The notes: generated by a model from the sequence alone, not told the origin. A stretch of 64,000 bases of DNA from Mesorhizobium sp. SOD10 (GCA_000824805.1 CCNA01000060.1:281537-345536); one strand, 5' to 3'; counted from the stretch's first letter, positions 26,986 through 35,726 are shown. Translations and numbers: made by a program.

Positions 26986-27444
26986 TCACACCGGCTTCCG
27001 ATACGTCTTATCCGCATCGAACAGCGGCCTGCTGCCGTCGTCGGCAAGCGTCGCCTTGCCGTCGTTCAGCCCCACCGTCCGATAAAAGCAGGAACGCCGT
27101 CCGGTGTGACAGGTTGCGTCGTGGCCCAACACTTTGACGCGCAACCATATCGCGTCTTGGTCACAATCCGTGCGCATCTCGACGACGTGCTGGAAGTTGC
27201 CCGAGGTTTCGCCCTTCTTCCACAATGCGTTGCGCGAGCGCGACCAGTAATGGGCGATGCCGGTATCCAGCGTCAGCGCCAGCGCTTCGGCATTCATATG
27301 CGCGACCATCAGCAGCATGCCGTCGGCAGCGTCCGTCACGACGACGGTGACGAGACCCGCGGCGTCGAAGCGCGGAGAAAGGAGCGAGCCTTCCTCCAGC
27401 GCTTTCTTGTCTGACGGAGCTTTTGGAAATTCAACTGCCGACAT
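26986..27444 (-). CDS. hisI: Phosphoribosyl-AMP cyclohydrolase
   Basis: 152 residues from ATG 27444 (MSAVEFPKAP). Metal-binding and catalytic motifs are RTDCDQDAIW and CHTGRRSCFYR, with SRSRNALWKKGETSG before them. It opens the ring of phosphoribosyl-AMP, the third step of histidine synthesis. An in-frame ATG at 27471 would lie inside the palindromic repeat at 27469-27533, so I prefer 27444. This is the stand-alone form, without the HisE pyrophosphatase domain. Its neighbours folE (upstream) and patatin (downstream) are unrelated in pathway. Confidence 0.95.
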   Translation of the reverse strand: MSAVEFPKAPSDKKALEEGSLLSPRFDAAGLVTVVVTDAADGMLLMVAHMNAEALALTLDTGIAHYWSRSRNALWKKGETSGNFQHVVEMRTDCDQDAIWLRVKVLGHDATCHTGRRSCFYRTVGLNDGKATLADDGSRPLFDADKTYRKPV

Positions 27445-27468
27445 CGCCGGTCCGTCTTTTTGTTTGAC

Positions 27469-27533
27469 CATGATCTTATCCGAAACCGGTCTCCACCTTT
27501 CGCTGACGCGGTCCTTCGGTTTCGGGATCACGG
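27469..27533. repeat. Rhizobial-type palindromic repeat between folE and hisI
   Basis: It starts ATGATCTTATCCGAAACCGG and ends CGGTTTCGGGATCA, an interrupted inverted repeat of the kind often found between rhizobial genes (core ATGATC...TCCGAAA...CCGG...CACTTTTCGG). The arms TCCGAAACCGG and CGGTTTCGGGA pair imperfectly. It overlaps the upstream alternative start of hisI. Confidence 0.55.
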
Positions 27534-27560
27534 CCCGATGGGCCGACGAGGGCCGGCAAA

Positions 27561-28193
27561 TCAGCCGCCTGCGCGTACCATCGTAACGAAACGGACCTGT
27601 TCCTCGGGCGTATCCTTGAAGACGCCGGTGAAGGTCGAGGTCAGCGTGTTCGAGCCCTGCTTGCGAATGCCGCGCATGGCCATGCACATATGCTCGGCCT
27701 CGAGCATGACGGCGACGCCACGCGGGTTGAGCACGTCCTGGATGACGCCGGCGATCTGCGCGGTCATCGCTTCCTGCGTCTGCAAGCGATGCGCGAAGAT
27801 ATCGACGACACGGGCGATCTTCGACAGGCCAACGACCTTGCCGTCCGGCAGATAGCCGACATGCGCCTTGCCGATGATCGGCACCATATGGTGCTCGCAA
27901 TGCGAATGGAACTTTATGTCCTTGACGATGACGAGGTCGTCATAGCCGGCCACTTCCTCGAAGGTGCGGCCAAGCTCGTCGGCCGGGCACATGTCATAGC
28001 CGTTGAACATTTCGCGGAAGGCCTTGGTGACACGCTTAGGCGTATCGACCAGGCCTTCGCGGTCCGGATTGTCGCCAGTCCAGCGCAACAGCGTGCGCAC
28101 GGCGGCCTCGACCTCGGCTTCGCTCGGCCGGTCAGTGACGGGCTTCTCCAGATATTCGGAGGGAGGCATGATTTTCTTGATGACGGCATCCAT
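27561..28193 (-). CDS. folE: GTP cyclohydrolase I
   Basis: 210 residues from ATG 28193, which has GGGAGA upstream; the frame is open 39 codons further but has no homology. Motifs are FHSHCEHHMVPIIGKAHVGY (zinc ligands Cys and His), QEAMTAQIA and the second zinc Cys in EAEHMCMAMRG. It converts GTP to dihydroneopterin triphosphate, the entry to folate synthesis. The leader carries a hairpin at 28210-28229. Divergent from the IscU-like gene; hisI follows after 116 bases that contain a repeat. Confidence 0.95.
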   Translation of the reverse strand: MDAVIKKIMPPSEYLEKPVTDRPSEAEVEAAVRTLLRWTGDNPDREGLVDTPKRVTKAFREMFNGYDMCPADELGRTFEEVAGYDDLVIVKDIKFHSHCEHHMVPIIGKAHVGYLPDGKVVGLSKIARVVDIFAHRLQTQEAMTAQIAGVIQDVLNPRGVAVMLEAEHMCMAMRGIRKQGSNTLTSTFTGVFKDTPEEQVRFVTMVRAGG

Positions 28194-28209
28194 AAAGGCG
28201 TCTCCCGTA

Positions 28210-28229
28210 GTCCCACTCAAAGGTGGGAC
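28210..28229 (-). promoter_or_regulatory. Hairpin in the folE leader
   Basis: GTCCCAC (28210-28216) and GTGGGAC (28223-28229) form a perfect 7-bp stem with a six-base loop, ending close to the folE ribosome-binding site. It may affect translation or message stability. It matches no riboswitch I know. Confidence 0.4.
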
Positions 28230-28326
28230 GAGTTGAACGGACCACGACCTTTTGGGTGAAAATCGCCCATTTCCATCCCGAAAGCGGCGTGAACAGATGA
28301 GCAAGGACAACGGCTTCTCATTCGCC

Positions 28327-28356
28327 TTGTCGATGCCCGACTGCCACCATTATATA
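28327..28356 (+). promoter_or_regulatory. Probable promoter of the IscU-like gene
   Basis: TTGTCG (28327-28332) and TATATA (28351-28356) are spaced by 18 bases, a good sigma-70 fit. Transcription would start near 28363, after the first ATG of the open frame (28356), which favours a downstream translation start. Confidence 0.55.
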
Positions 28357-28430
28357 TGGTTACGGCAAAGCGAAAGGAAGACGCGAGAGCGGCAAAGCCT
28401 GTTCGCTGGGCGGCGATGGATTGGAAAAAT

Positions 28431-28877
28431 ATGATCGACGACGTCTACAATGCGAAAATTCTCGGCTTCGCCGGAAACATCGGACGTATCGGCCGTCTCG
28501 ATCACCCCGACGGGACCGCCAGGGCGCATTCCAAATTGTGCGGCTCGACCGTCACCGTCGACCTCAAGATGGATGGCGATGTGGTGACCGATTTCGCCCA
28601 TGAGGTGAAGGCCTGCGCGCTCGGCCAAGCCTCATCCTCGATCATGGCCCGGAATGTGGTCGGCGCCAGCGCGGACGAATTGCGCGCCGTGCGCGAAACC
28701 ATGCTGAAGATGCTGAAGGAGAACGGCGCGCCGCCTGAAGGCCGCTTCGCCGACCTCAAATATCTGGAACCGGTGCGCGACTATAAAGCTCGCCATGCCT
28801 CGACGATGCTGACCTTCGATGCGGTGGTCGACGCGATCGGTCAGATCGAGAAGAAGCGCGCCGATCAGGCGGCCTGA
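28431..28877 (+). CDS. IscU-like iron-sulfur cluster scaffold-family protein
   Basis: 148 residues from ATG 28431 (MIDDVYNAKILGFAGNIGRI); ATG 28416 (MDWKN) is possible, and 28356 is made unlikely by the promoter position. The U-type scaffold motifs are HSKLCGSTVTVDLKM and VKACALGQASSS, giving two of the three cluster cysteines. The third site reads KARHAST, where canonical IscU has His-Cys. The protein may bind clusters differently or serve another role. It is divergent from folE, and no iscS or suf genes are nearby. Confidence 0.85.
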   Translation: MIDDVYNAKILGFAGNIGRIGRLDHPDGTARAHSKLCGSTVTVDLKMDGDVVTDFAHEVKACALGQASSSIMARNVVGASADELRAVRETMLKMLKENGAPPEGRFADLKYLEPVRDYKARHASTMLTFDAVVDAIGQIEKKRADQAA

Positions 28878-28885
28878 GATAGGGC

Positions 28886-29791
28886 TTAGGCCGCTCCCCT
28901 GGTCACGGCGAATTCGCTTCGGATCCAGTCGGCGAATGCTTTGGCCGGTTCCGGCAGATCCGACAAGCTCCTGGCCACCAGCCAGTAGGCGCCCGAAGCG
29001 ACATCGATATCGAACGGCTTGATCAAAGTGCCCGACGCGAGCTCTTCGCCGACCTGCAGGAGGTCGCCGAGCGCCACGCCATGTCCGAGCAGCGCAGCCT
29101 GTTTCGAAAGCGAGACATCGGCCAGCATCGGGCCACGGGCGGGAACCGCATCAGCGGGCACGCCGGCTGCCTGGAACCAGCGTGCCCAACCCTGGCGGTT
29201 TTCTTCATGCAGCAGCGTGTAATGGCGAAGGTCGACCGGCTTTTCCAGGGGAGGGCCGGAGGCGAGCAGCGCCGGCGACAGAACCGGTGAATCGACGGTC
29301 GAGGCCAAGCGCTCGGCCTCGCTGCGCGGCCAGGAGGTGGCATGCGCGCTGAAACGCAAGGCGAGCTCGGGCTGATCGCTGCGGAACTCGATCGGCCGCG
29401 GATCGACTTCGAGTGACACATCGATGTCGGGCCGCAATTGGCGAAAACGATTGAGCCGCGGCACCAGCCATACGGCGGCAAGCGATGGCTCGACGCTGAC
29501 GCGGACCACGGCTTGCGCCGGCGAGGCCGTGAGTTCCGAAAGCACGCGGTCGATGTCGTCGAAGCTCCTGACCAATCGGTCGAGCAGCCGGTGTCCCGCA
29601 TCCGTCAGCTCGACGCGGCGATGGAGGCGCACAAACAGCGGCCTTCCCAAAAAGGTCTCGAGCTCACGTATCTGCCGGCTGATCGCGGCCTGCGAGACGT
29701 AAAGCTCCTCTGCCGCCCGGCTGAAGCTCAAATGCCGGCCGGCCGTCTCGAAACTCCTGAGCGCCGTCAGCGGCAGCCGGCCACGCTTCAT
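28886..29791 (-). CDS. LysR-family transcriptional regulator (GcvA-like)
   Basis: 301 residues from ATG 29791; a TTG five codons earlier would overlap the operator. The N-terminal helix-turn-helix (SFSRAAEELYVSQAAISRQI) and LysR substrate-binding domain are complete, and the start RLPLTALRSFETAGRHLSF is that of the GcvA/AmpR branch. It should control its own gene and the divergent small frame at 29884 through the palindrome at 29797-29811. Its effector is unknown. There is no evidence that it acts on the gcv operon of this window, which has a riboswitch. Confidence 0.92.
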   Translation of the reverse strand: MKRGRLPLTALRSFETAGRHLSFSRAAEELYVSQAAISRQIRELETFLGRPLFVRLHRRVELTDAGHRLLDRLVRSFDDIDRVLSELTASPAQAVVRVSVEPSLAAVWLVPRLNRFRQLRPDIDVSLEVDPRPIEFRSDQPELALRFSAHATSWPRSEAERLASTVDSPVLSPALLASGPPLEKPVDLRHYTLLHEENRQGWARWFQAAGVPADAVPARGPMLADVSLSKQAALLGHGVALGDLLQVGEELASGTLIKPFDIDVASGAYWLVARSLSDLPEPAKAFADWIRSEFAVTRGAA

Positions 29792-29796
29792 ATCGC

Positions 29797-29811
29797 ATAA
29801 CCTCAAGTTAT
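29797..29811. promoter_or_regulatory. LysR-type operator (T-N11-A palindrome)
   Basis: ATAACCTCAAGTTAT has ATAAC/GTTAT arms and contains T-N11-A, the usual LysR recognition pattern. It lies five to twenty bases upstream of the LysR start codon in the divergent region, so it fits autorepression. Confidence 0.6.
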
Positions 29812-29883
29812 TCGAAGCGGAAATTATACTCGTTTGAGAGGGAAGGCCAGCGGCGGTCTAATCCGTTTCAAAGGAGACCTGCC

Positions 29884-30045
29884 ATGAACGAGTTCCTGGC
29901 CATTTTCAGCGACACGATACGGATAGCGACCTTCCAATGGCACGGCGAAGTCGCGCGCGGGCGACGTCACCATGACTGTCGCGATCTTTTCCATCACCAT
30001 CGCCCATGGACCGGCAGCCATCCCGTCCGGCGCTCCGGGTCTTGA
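29884..30045 (+). CDS. Small open frame divergent from the LysR gene, possibly degraded
   Basis: 53 residues starting MNEFLAIFSDTIRIATFQWH, preceded by AAAGGAGACCTGCC, a strong ribosome-binding site at ideal distance. The first 28 residues look like real coding sequence; the rest is Arg/His-rich (RRHHDCRDLFHHHRPW) and looks like a frameshifted or non-coding tail. A LysR regulator usually controls its divergent neighbour, so this may be the remains of that target gene. No family recognised. Confidence 0.35.
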   Translation: MNEFLAIFSDTIRIATFQWHGEVARGRRHHDCRDLFHHHRPWTGSHPVRRSGS

Positions 30046-30112
30046 GGGCAAAAGCATTGCGTTTCAACGCCGAAGCCCACATCTATCGCGCAGTGAAACA
30101 GGCTGCGGAGCG

Positions 30113-30487
30113 ATGGGCGACCATCACAGTCATATGCATGGCGTCCGGCCGGTGCAGCGCGGGCGCAACTGGCCGGGGCCTTGGCGCAAGACGCCCGGGC
30201 GCGTGCTCGGCACATCGCTCGTGCGCCTCTATCAGCTGACGCTCTCAGGCTTCGTCGGCAATAGCTGCCGACACCTGCCGACCTGCTCCGAATATGCGCA
30301 TGAGGCGATCGCTCGCCATGGCCTCTGGGCCGGCGGCTGGATGGGGCTGTTCCGGGTGTTGCGCTGCGGACCGTTCGGAACGCATGGCATCGACCGCGTA
30401 CCGGAGACGCTTGCGGCCCGCTATGTCTGGTTCATGCCCTGGCGCTATTGGGGGATCGGCAAAAGGCGCAACGAACCCGAAATCTGA
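30113..30487 (+). CDS. yidD: Membrane protein insertion efficiency factor YidD
   Basis: 124 residues. The YidD core is clear: LVRLYQLTLSGFVGNSCRHL, PTCSEYAHEAIARHG and GWMGLFRVLRCGPFG, with the conserved cysteines. The protein is amphipathic, associates with the inner membrane and helps YidC insert proteins. ATG 30113 with CGGAG before it is preferred; ATG 30134 (MHGVRP) is an alternative. Unlike in many bacteria it is not beside rnpA or yidC. Confidence 0.92.
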   Translation: MGDHHSHMHGVRPVQRGRNWPGPWRKTPGRVLGTSLVRLYQLTLSGFVGNSCRHLPTCSEYAHEAIARHGLWAGGWMGLFRVLRCGPFGTHGIDRVPETLAARYVWFMPWRYWGIGKRRNEPEI

Positions 30488-30631
30488 TTGCTTCGGCGTT
30501 GGCGCGACCCGGATTTTAACGATCCGGTAGGGTTAACGCGAAGCTGCACAAACACTGCGAATTTGAGACAAAATCGAGACAAGTCGCCCCGCTAAGCCGC
30601 TCCCGCAATCTCATACCGGAGTGACTTCGCC

Positions 30632-31444
30632 ATGCGCCAGATGGACCGCTATCCTTTCATTTTCGCCATCGTCCTTTTCCTTCTGGCCTGGATGCTGGGC
30701 TTGCCGGTGCGGGCGCAATCGGCGCCGCTCAGCGACATCCACTGCACGCTGATCCAGGATGCGCAAAGCGGTGCCACGCTCCACCAGGACGGCGTCTGCG
30801 ACCAGCGCGTCAGCCCGGCTTCGACGTTCAAGGTGCCGCTCGCGATGATCGGCTACGATGCAGGCATCCTGAGCGATCAGCACACGCCAAGGTGGGACTA
30901 CAAGCCGGAATTCAAGGCGGCGAAGCGCGACCAGAAGACCGTCGATCCGACGATCTGGGAGCGCGATTCCATCGTCTGGTATTCGCGCGAGATCACGCGG
31001 CGCCTCGGCGCCGAGAAGTTCGCCGGCTACGTGTCGAAATTCGGCTATGGCAACAAGGACGTCTCGGGCGATGCCGGTAAGGACAATGGGCTCACGCAAT
31101 CCTGGATCAATTCCTCGCTCGAAATATCGCCGGTTGAGCAGACGGCTTTCCTGCGCCAGCTGCTCGCGGGCAAGATGCCAGTGTCGGCGAAGGCGCATGA
31201 GATGACCCAGGCGATCCTGCCCACCTTCACGGCAGGAGACTGGACGGTGCAAGGCAAAACGGGCAGCACCAGGCTCGGCCAGGACGGCAAGCGTTCGCTC
31301 GGCTGGTTCATCGGCTGGGCGGACAAGGGTGGCCGCCGCATCGTCTTTGCCAGGTTGGTCGTCGATGCAAAGCGTACCGACAAGCCGAAGGGCCTCGCGA
31401 CGCGGGCGGCTTTCCTGAACGACTTACCTGGCCTCATCAAATAG
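30632..31444 (+). CDS. Class D (OXA-type) beta-lactamase
   Basis: 270 residues with a signal peptide (FIFAIVLFLLAWMLGLPVRAQS). All class D motifs are present and spaced normally: STFK (Ser64, Lys67), SIV (113-115), YGN (139-141) and KTG (209-211), with WFIGW downstream. It should hydrolyse beta-lactams in the periplasm; the spectrum cannot be read from sequence. Composition matches the neighbours and no mobile element is near, so it looks like a resident chromosomal gene. It might instead be a non-hydrolysing sensor-like relative, but the active-site set is complete. Confidence 0.92.
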   Translation: MRQMDRYPFIFAIVLFLLAWMLGLPVRAQSAPLSDIHCTLIQDAQSGATLHQDGVCDQRVSPASTFKVPLAMIGYDAGILSDQHTPRWDYKPEFKAAKRDQKTVDPTIWERDSIVWYSREITRRLGAEKFAGYVSKFGYGNKDVSGDAGKDNGLTQSWINSSLEISPVEQTAFLRQLLAGKMPVSAKAHEMTQAILPTFTAGDWTVQGKTGSTRLGQDGKRSLGWFIGWADKGGRRIVFARLVVDAKRTDKPKGLATRAAFLNDLPGLIK

Positions 31445-31593
31445 AAAGGCCTCACGACTTTACGGCGGCGGAATCTGCCTCTAAAACCGCGCCGCTGCCG
31501 GACGCCTCCGGCTAACCCTCCGCAGCCGCAACGTATCCTGCGGCTGCGTTTCACCACCCGCGCTCGTTTGCGGGACTGGATAGGAGAACCCTG

Positions 31594-33567
31594 ATGCCGA
31601 ATTCCGTTTCCCTGACATTTCCCGATGGTTCCGTCCGAGAGTACGACGCGGCGCTGACTGGTGCTGCCCTTGCCGAATCGATTTCCAAGTCGCTGGCGAA
31701 GAAGGCTGTGGCCTACAGCCTCGACGGCACCGTGCGCGATCTTTCCGATCCGCTCGGCGCGTCTGGCAAGGTCGAGATCATCACCCGCGAGGATCCGCGC
31801 GCGCTTGAGCTCATCCGCCACGATACGGCGCATGTGCTGGCCGAGGCCGTGCAGGAATTGTGGCCGGGAACGCAGGTGACCATCGGGCCGGTGATCGAGA
31901 ATGGGTTCTATTACGACTTTGCGCGCAATGAGCCGTTCACGCCGGACGATTTCCCGGTGATCGAAAAGAAGATGCGCGAGATCATCCAGCGCAACAAGCC
32001 GTTCACCAAGGAAGTCTGGTCGCGCGAGAAGGCGAAGAAGGTGTTCGCCGAGAAGGGCGAGCGCTACAAGGTCGAGCTGATCGACGCCATCCCCGAGGAT
32101 CAGGACATCAAGATCTACGCGCAGGGCGACTGGTTCGATCTCTGCCGAGGTCCGCACATGGCTTCGACCGGGCAGATCGGCAATGCCTTCAAGCTGATGA
32201 AGGTGGCCGGCGCCTATTGGCGCGGGAACTCGAACAATCCGATGCTGACGCGCATCTACGGCACCGCCTGGGCCGACCAAGCGCAGCTCGATGCCTACCA
32301 GACGCTGCTCGAGGAAGCCGAGAAGCGCGATCATCGCAAGCTCGGCCGCGAGATGGACCTGTTCCATTTCCAGGAAGAGGGGCCGGGCGTTGTCTTCTGG
32401 CACGCGAAGGGCTGGAAGATGGTGCAGAACCTGATCAACTACATGCGCCGCCGCCTCGACGAGCACGGGTATCAGGAAGTCAACGCGCCCCAGGTTCTGG
32501 ACAAGAGCCTGTGGGAGACGTCGGGACACTGGGGCTGGTATCGCGACGCGATGTTCAAGGTGACAGTTGCCGGCGACGACACCGACGACGACCGCGTCTT
32601 CGCGCTGAAGCCGATGAACTGTCCCGGCCATGTGCAGATCTTCAAGCATGGGTTGAAGTCTTACCGCGAACTGCCCGTCAAGCTTGCGGAGTTCGGCAAT
32701 GTGCATCGCTACGAGCCGTCTGGCGCGCTGCACGGGCTGATGCGCGTGCGCGGCTTCACGCAGGACGACGCGCATATCTTCTGCACCGAGGAGCAACTGG
32801 CAGCCGAGTGCCTGCGCATCAACGACCTGATCCTGTCGACCTATGCCGATTTCGGCTTCGACGAGGTCAGCGTGAAGCTGTCGACCCGGCCGGACAAGCG
32901 CGTCGGCACCGACGAGGCCTGGGACCATGCCGAAGCGATCATGAGCAATGTGCTGGAGACGATCCGCACGCGCTCCGGCAACCGCATCAAGACCTCGATC
33001 AATCCGGGCGAGGGCGCCTTCTACGGTCCGAAATTCGAATATGTCCTGAAGGACGCCATCGGCCGCGAATGGCAATGCGGCACCACGCAGGTCGACTTCA
33101 ACCTGCCGGAGCGCTTCGGCGCCTTCTATATCGGCTCGGATTCGGAGAAGAAGCAGCCGGTGATGGTGCATCGCGCCGTTTGCGGTTCCATGGAGCGGTT
33201 CCTCGGCATCCTGATCGAGAACTATTCCGGCCATTTCCCGCTGTGGTTCGCGCCGCTGCAGGTGGTGGTGGCGACGATCACCTCGGATGCGGATGAATAC
33301 GCCATCAAGGTGGTCGAGCGGCTGAAGGCGGCCGGGTTGCTTGCCGAAACGGACCTGCGCAACGAGAAGATCAATTACAAGGTGCGCGAACATTCGCTGG
33401 CCAAGGTGCCGGTCATCCTCGTCTGCGGCAAGCGCGAAGCGGAAGAGAAGACGGTCAATGTCCGCCGGCTGGGCTCCCGCGACCAGGAATCGCTGAAGCT
33501 CGAGGACGCGGTGAAGGCTCTCGCCGACGAGGCGGTCTCGCCCGACCGCAAACGCCGCGCCGCCTGA
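31594..33567 (+). CDS. thrS: Threonine-tRNA ligase
   Basis: 657 residues. Domain order is TGS (residues 1-65), the second editing domain (HDTAHVLAEAVQELWPG), the class II catalytic core with zinc Cys in KPMNCPGHVQIFKH, motif 2 near RYEPSGALHGLMRVRGF, and the anticodon-binding domain from about residue 555. GGAGAA precedes the ATG. The 149-base leader contains a hairpin of CAGCCGCA and TGCGGCTG (31520s-31540s) whose role is unknown. Confidence 0.97.
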   Translation: MPNSVSLTFPDGSVREYDAALTGAALAESISKSLAKKAVAYSLDGTVRDLSDPLGASGKVEIITREDPRALELIRHDTAHVLAEAVQELWPGTQVTIGPVIENGFYYDFARNEPFTPDDFPVIEKKMREIIQRNKPFTKEVWSREKAKKVFAEKGERYKVELIDAIPEDQDIKIYAQGDWFDLCRGPHMASTGQIGNAFKLMKVAGAYWRGNSNNPMLTRIYGTAWADQAQLDAYQTLLEEAEKRDHRKLGREMDLFHFQEEGPGVVFWHAKGWKMVQNLINYMRRRLDEHGYQEVNAPQVLDKSLWETSGHWGWYRDAMFKVTVAGDDTDDDRVFALKPMNCPGHVQIFKHGLKSYRELPVKLAEFGNVHRYEPSGALHGLMRVRGFTQDDAHIFCTEEQLAAECLRINDLILSTYADFGFDEVSVKLSTRPDKRVGTDEAWDHAEAIMSNVLETIRTRSGNRIKTSINPGEGAFYGPKFEYVLKDAIGREWQCGTTQVDFNLPERFGAFYIGSDSEKKQPVMVHRAVCGSMERFLGILIENYSGHFPLWFAPLQVVVATITSDADEYAIKVVERLKAAGLLAETDLRNEKINYKVREHSLAKVPVILVCGKREAEEKTVNVRRLGSRDQESLKLEDAVKALADEAVSPDRKRRAA

Positions 33568-33651
33568 GCATACCAGCACTCCCTGAAATGGCGGTGGCCG
33601 GTCCACCGCCATTTTCATATGCCTGTCACGCGAGCCCTGTAACGAGCCGCC

Positions 33652-34590
33652 ATGCTCAAATTGAAACTGCGGGAAAGACGTTTTCCCGAGCTCTCCTATG
33701 CAAATTCGCATCAACCGGTGCTGACGCGCTGGTTCATCCATTCCGTCGAGGGCCTGTCGGGCCGCGACCGTTTCGCCGTGCTTTATGATTTCTGGCGCCG
33801 CCAAGTGGTGCCGACCGGCGACCGCGTGTTCAGCCGCATGCTGGAATTGATCGACGTCAAGGTCCGCAACGCCGTGCAATGGCCGCCGGCGCTGCCGGAC
33901 ACGCCGCTGGTCATCGTCGCCAACCATCCCTTCGGCATCGGCGACGGCATCGCGGTGCTGTCGCTGGCCGAGCAGCTCGGCCGGCCGTTCCGGGTGATGA
34001 TCCACAAGGACCTGCTCAGGATCCGCGAGATGGAGCGCTATTCGCTGCCGATCGATTTTTCCGAGACCAAGGAAGCGCTGAAGAACAACATGGCGGTGCG
34101 CCACGAAGCGGTGCGGCTGTTGAAGGAAGGCGTCACCATCGTCGTCTTTCCCGCCGGCGGCGTCGCCACGGCGCCCAAGGGTTTTGGCCGCGCCATCGAC
34201 CTGCCGTGGAAGATGTTCCCGGCCAAGCTCATTCAGGACGCCAAGGCTTCGGTCATCCCGATGCATTTCTCCGGCCAGAACGGCCGTCTGTTCCATCTCG
34301 TCAGCGGTCCGATGAACATGGCCGAGCGTGACAATCGCGTGGCGAAGTTCATTGGCAAGGCATCGCTGACATTGCGCACCTCCTTGCTCATCCGCGAGTT
34401 CGCCCGCCTGTCGGGCAAGACGATCGAGGTGCGCATCGGCGATGTGCTGAGATGGAGCGACCTTGAGCCGCTGCGCGATCGCAAGGCGCTGCTCGATCGC
34501 CTCTATCGCGCTGTCTTCGACCTCGCGGCGCCTTCTGCGCAGCGTGGCCGCGTGCCGTTCCTGGCGAAGCGGATGCGTAAGGCTGCCTGA
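33652..34590 (+). CDS. Lysophospholipid acyltransferase family protein (hemolysin-like PlsC)
   Basis: 312 residues. The acyltransferase block is NHPFGIGDG (His-x5-Asp, the form seen in the hemolysin/OlsA-like branch), followed by FPAGGVATAPKGFG and SVIPMHFSGQNGRLFH. Members transfer acyl groups to lysophospholipids or ornithine lipids at the inner membrane. There is no clear transmembrane segment, so it is probably peripheral. It lies 84 bases after thrS on the same strand. The acceptor is not predictable. Confidence 0.82.
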   Translation: MLKLKLRERRFPELSYANSHQPVLTRWFIHSVEGLSGRDRFAVLYDFWRRQVVPTGDRVFSRMLELIDVKVRNAVQWPPALPDTPLVIVANHPFGIGDGIAVLSLAEQLGRPFRVMIHKDLLRIREMERYSLPIDFSETKEALKNNMAVRHEAVRLLKEGVTIVVFPAGGVATAPKGFGRAIDLPWKMFPAKLIQDAKASVIPMHFSGQNGRLFHLVSGPMNMAERDNRVAKFIGKASLTLRTSLLIREFARLSGKTIEVRIGDVLRWSDLEPLRDRKALLDRLYRAVFDLAAPSAQRGRVPFLAKRMRKAA

Positions 34591-34600
34591 ATAAAAGCGA

Positions 34601-35563
34601 TTAGTCCGCGCCTTCCTCGGGGTCGATGGCGGACTGTTCATTGGCCACCACCTCGATTTCCTGGTTCTGGCCGGCAACCACCGTGAAATCCTTCTGATAG
34701 ATGCGATCACGGTTCTTGGCGATGATGGTGTACTGGCCCTCGGCCAGCACCATCGAGGCGAAGGCGCCGACCGCCTCCTTGATCGGATCGCCGCTCTCGT
34801 TGAGCAGCGACCAGGACGTGTCGGCGATGGCCTCGCCGCCAGGCTCGCGCACCAGCTTCATCGTCATCTCGGCGGCGCGGTGCTCGACGGTCGCCTCCGT
34901 CAGCTTGCCGGCCTCGACGCGGATGTCGGAGCGGATCACCGCGTTGACCGCGCCATAGGTGGAGACGACATGGTAGGTGCCGGCGTTCAGCCGCACCACC
35001 GTGTTCGGCGCGACATCGGGGGCGATCAGCGGCCGATCGCCATTGGCCGCGGCCTGGCCTTCATAGATCGAGAAGCGCAGTTTCTTCGGCGGGATGGGCG
35101 CCCCGCCCGACGTCACCGCGTCGAGCTTCAGGCCGCCGGCGTCGAGCACGAGGCTTTCGCGCCTGGCCTCCTTGCCGACCGTGATGCGCTTGGTGGCGCC
35201 GGCGCGTCCGTAGGAGGCATGGACAAGGTAGCTGCCGGGGTCGAGCTGGAACACGGCCGTGCCGCCATGGGCGGATGCCACCATCGGCAACTTGCCGTCG
35301 CTGGCGGGCTGCGGCTTGAAGACTCGCCAGACAATACCGCGGGTGATGTCGGCGCCCTTGTCGGTCAACTGCGCCGACAGCGTGATGGCGCCGCCGCTGC
35401 CGAGCGCCGGTCCCTGCGTCTTCGGTGTCGCGTAGCTCGAAATGCCAGGAAGCTTGATGTCGCCGACATCGTTGGCGTTCTGGGCCAGGGCGAAGGAAAC
35501 CGGCACCGCGAACAACGCAGCGACGAGTGCGATCACGAAAAGGCGCAGGCTCCCCTCAAACAT
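34601..35563 (-). CDS. Periplasmic protein of unknown function with repeated beta-sandwich segments
   Basis: 320 residues from ATG 35563 (MFEGSLRLFVIALVAALFAV), chosen because it starts a good signal peptide; the frame is open 12 codons further. The mature part has three or four repeats of a beta-rich unit ending in phrases such as PGSYLVHASYG, AGTYHVVSTYG and EGQYTIIAKNRD, like carboxypeptidase-regulatory or PEGA-type domains. The tail is acidic (DPEEGAD). It may bind surface polymers. Convergent with the acyltransferase gene. Confidence 0.7.
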   Translation of the reverse strand: MFEGSLRLFVIALVAALFAVPVSFALAQNANDVGDIKLPGISSYATPKTQGPALGSGGAITLSAQLTDKGADITRGIVWRVFKPQPASDGKLPMVASAHGGTAVFQLDPGSYLVHASYGRAGATKRITVGKEARRESLVLDAGGLKLDAVTSGGAPIPPKKLRFSIYEGQAAANGDRPLIAPDVAPNTVVRLNAGTYHVVSTYGAVNAVIRSDIRVEAGKLTEATVEHRAAEMTMKLVREPGGEAIADTSWSLLNESGDPIKEAVGAFASMVLAEGQYTIIAKNRDRIYQKDFTVVAGQNQEIEVVANEQSAIDPEEGAD

Positions 35564-35726
35564 GCCTTGCGTTGAAGCCCAAGGCGGTGGCAATTTCAAG
35601 GCCTAGGAGTACGCTGCCTTCCCTCAGCGGCTTCTTATCCGGCGCAAAACGCCACCGCCCAAGCCGCCCGACCTCCCAATGGCGTGCTTCAGCTCAAAAT
35701 CGAATGTCTTCAGGAGACTTGCGCCC

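Noticed and set aside
28297..28434. Short open frame before the IscU-like gene (MSKDNGFSFALSMPDCHHY...)
   Set aside because: It includes the -35 and -10 boxes of the IscU-like gene and has no ribosome-binding site; promoter use explains the region better.
31045..34710. A 1221-codon open frame on the minus strand opposite the beta-lactamase, thrS and the acyltransferase
   Set aside because: It covers three well-identified plus-strand genes, is Arg/His/Gln-rich and shows no family motif. Long antisense frames are common in GC-rich genes because of their third-base bias.
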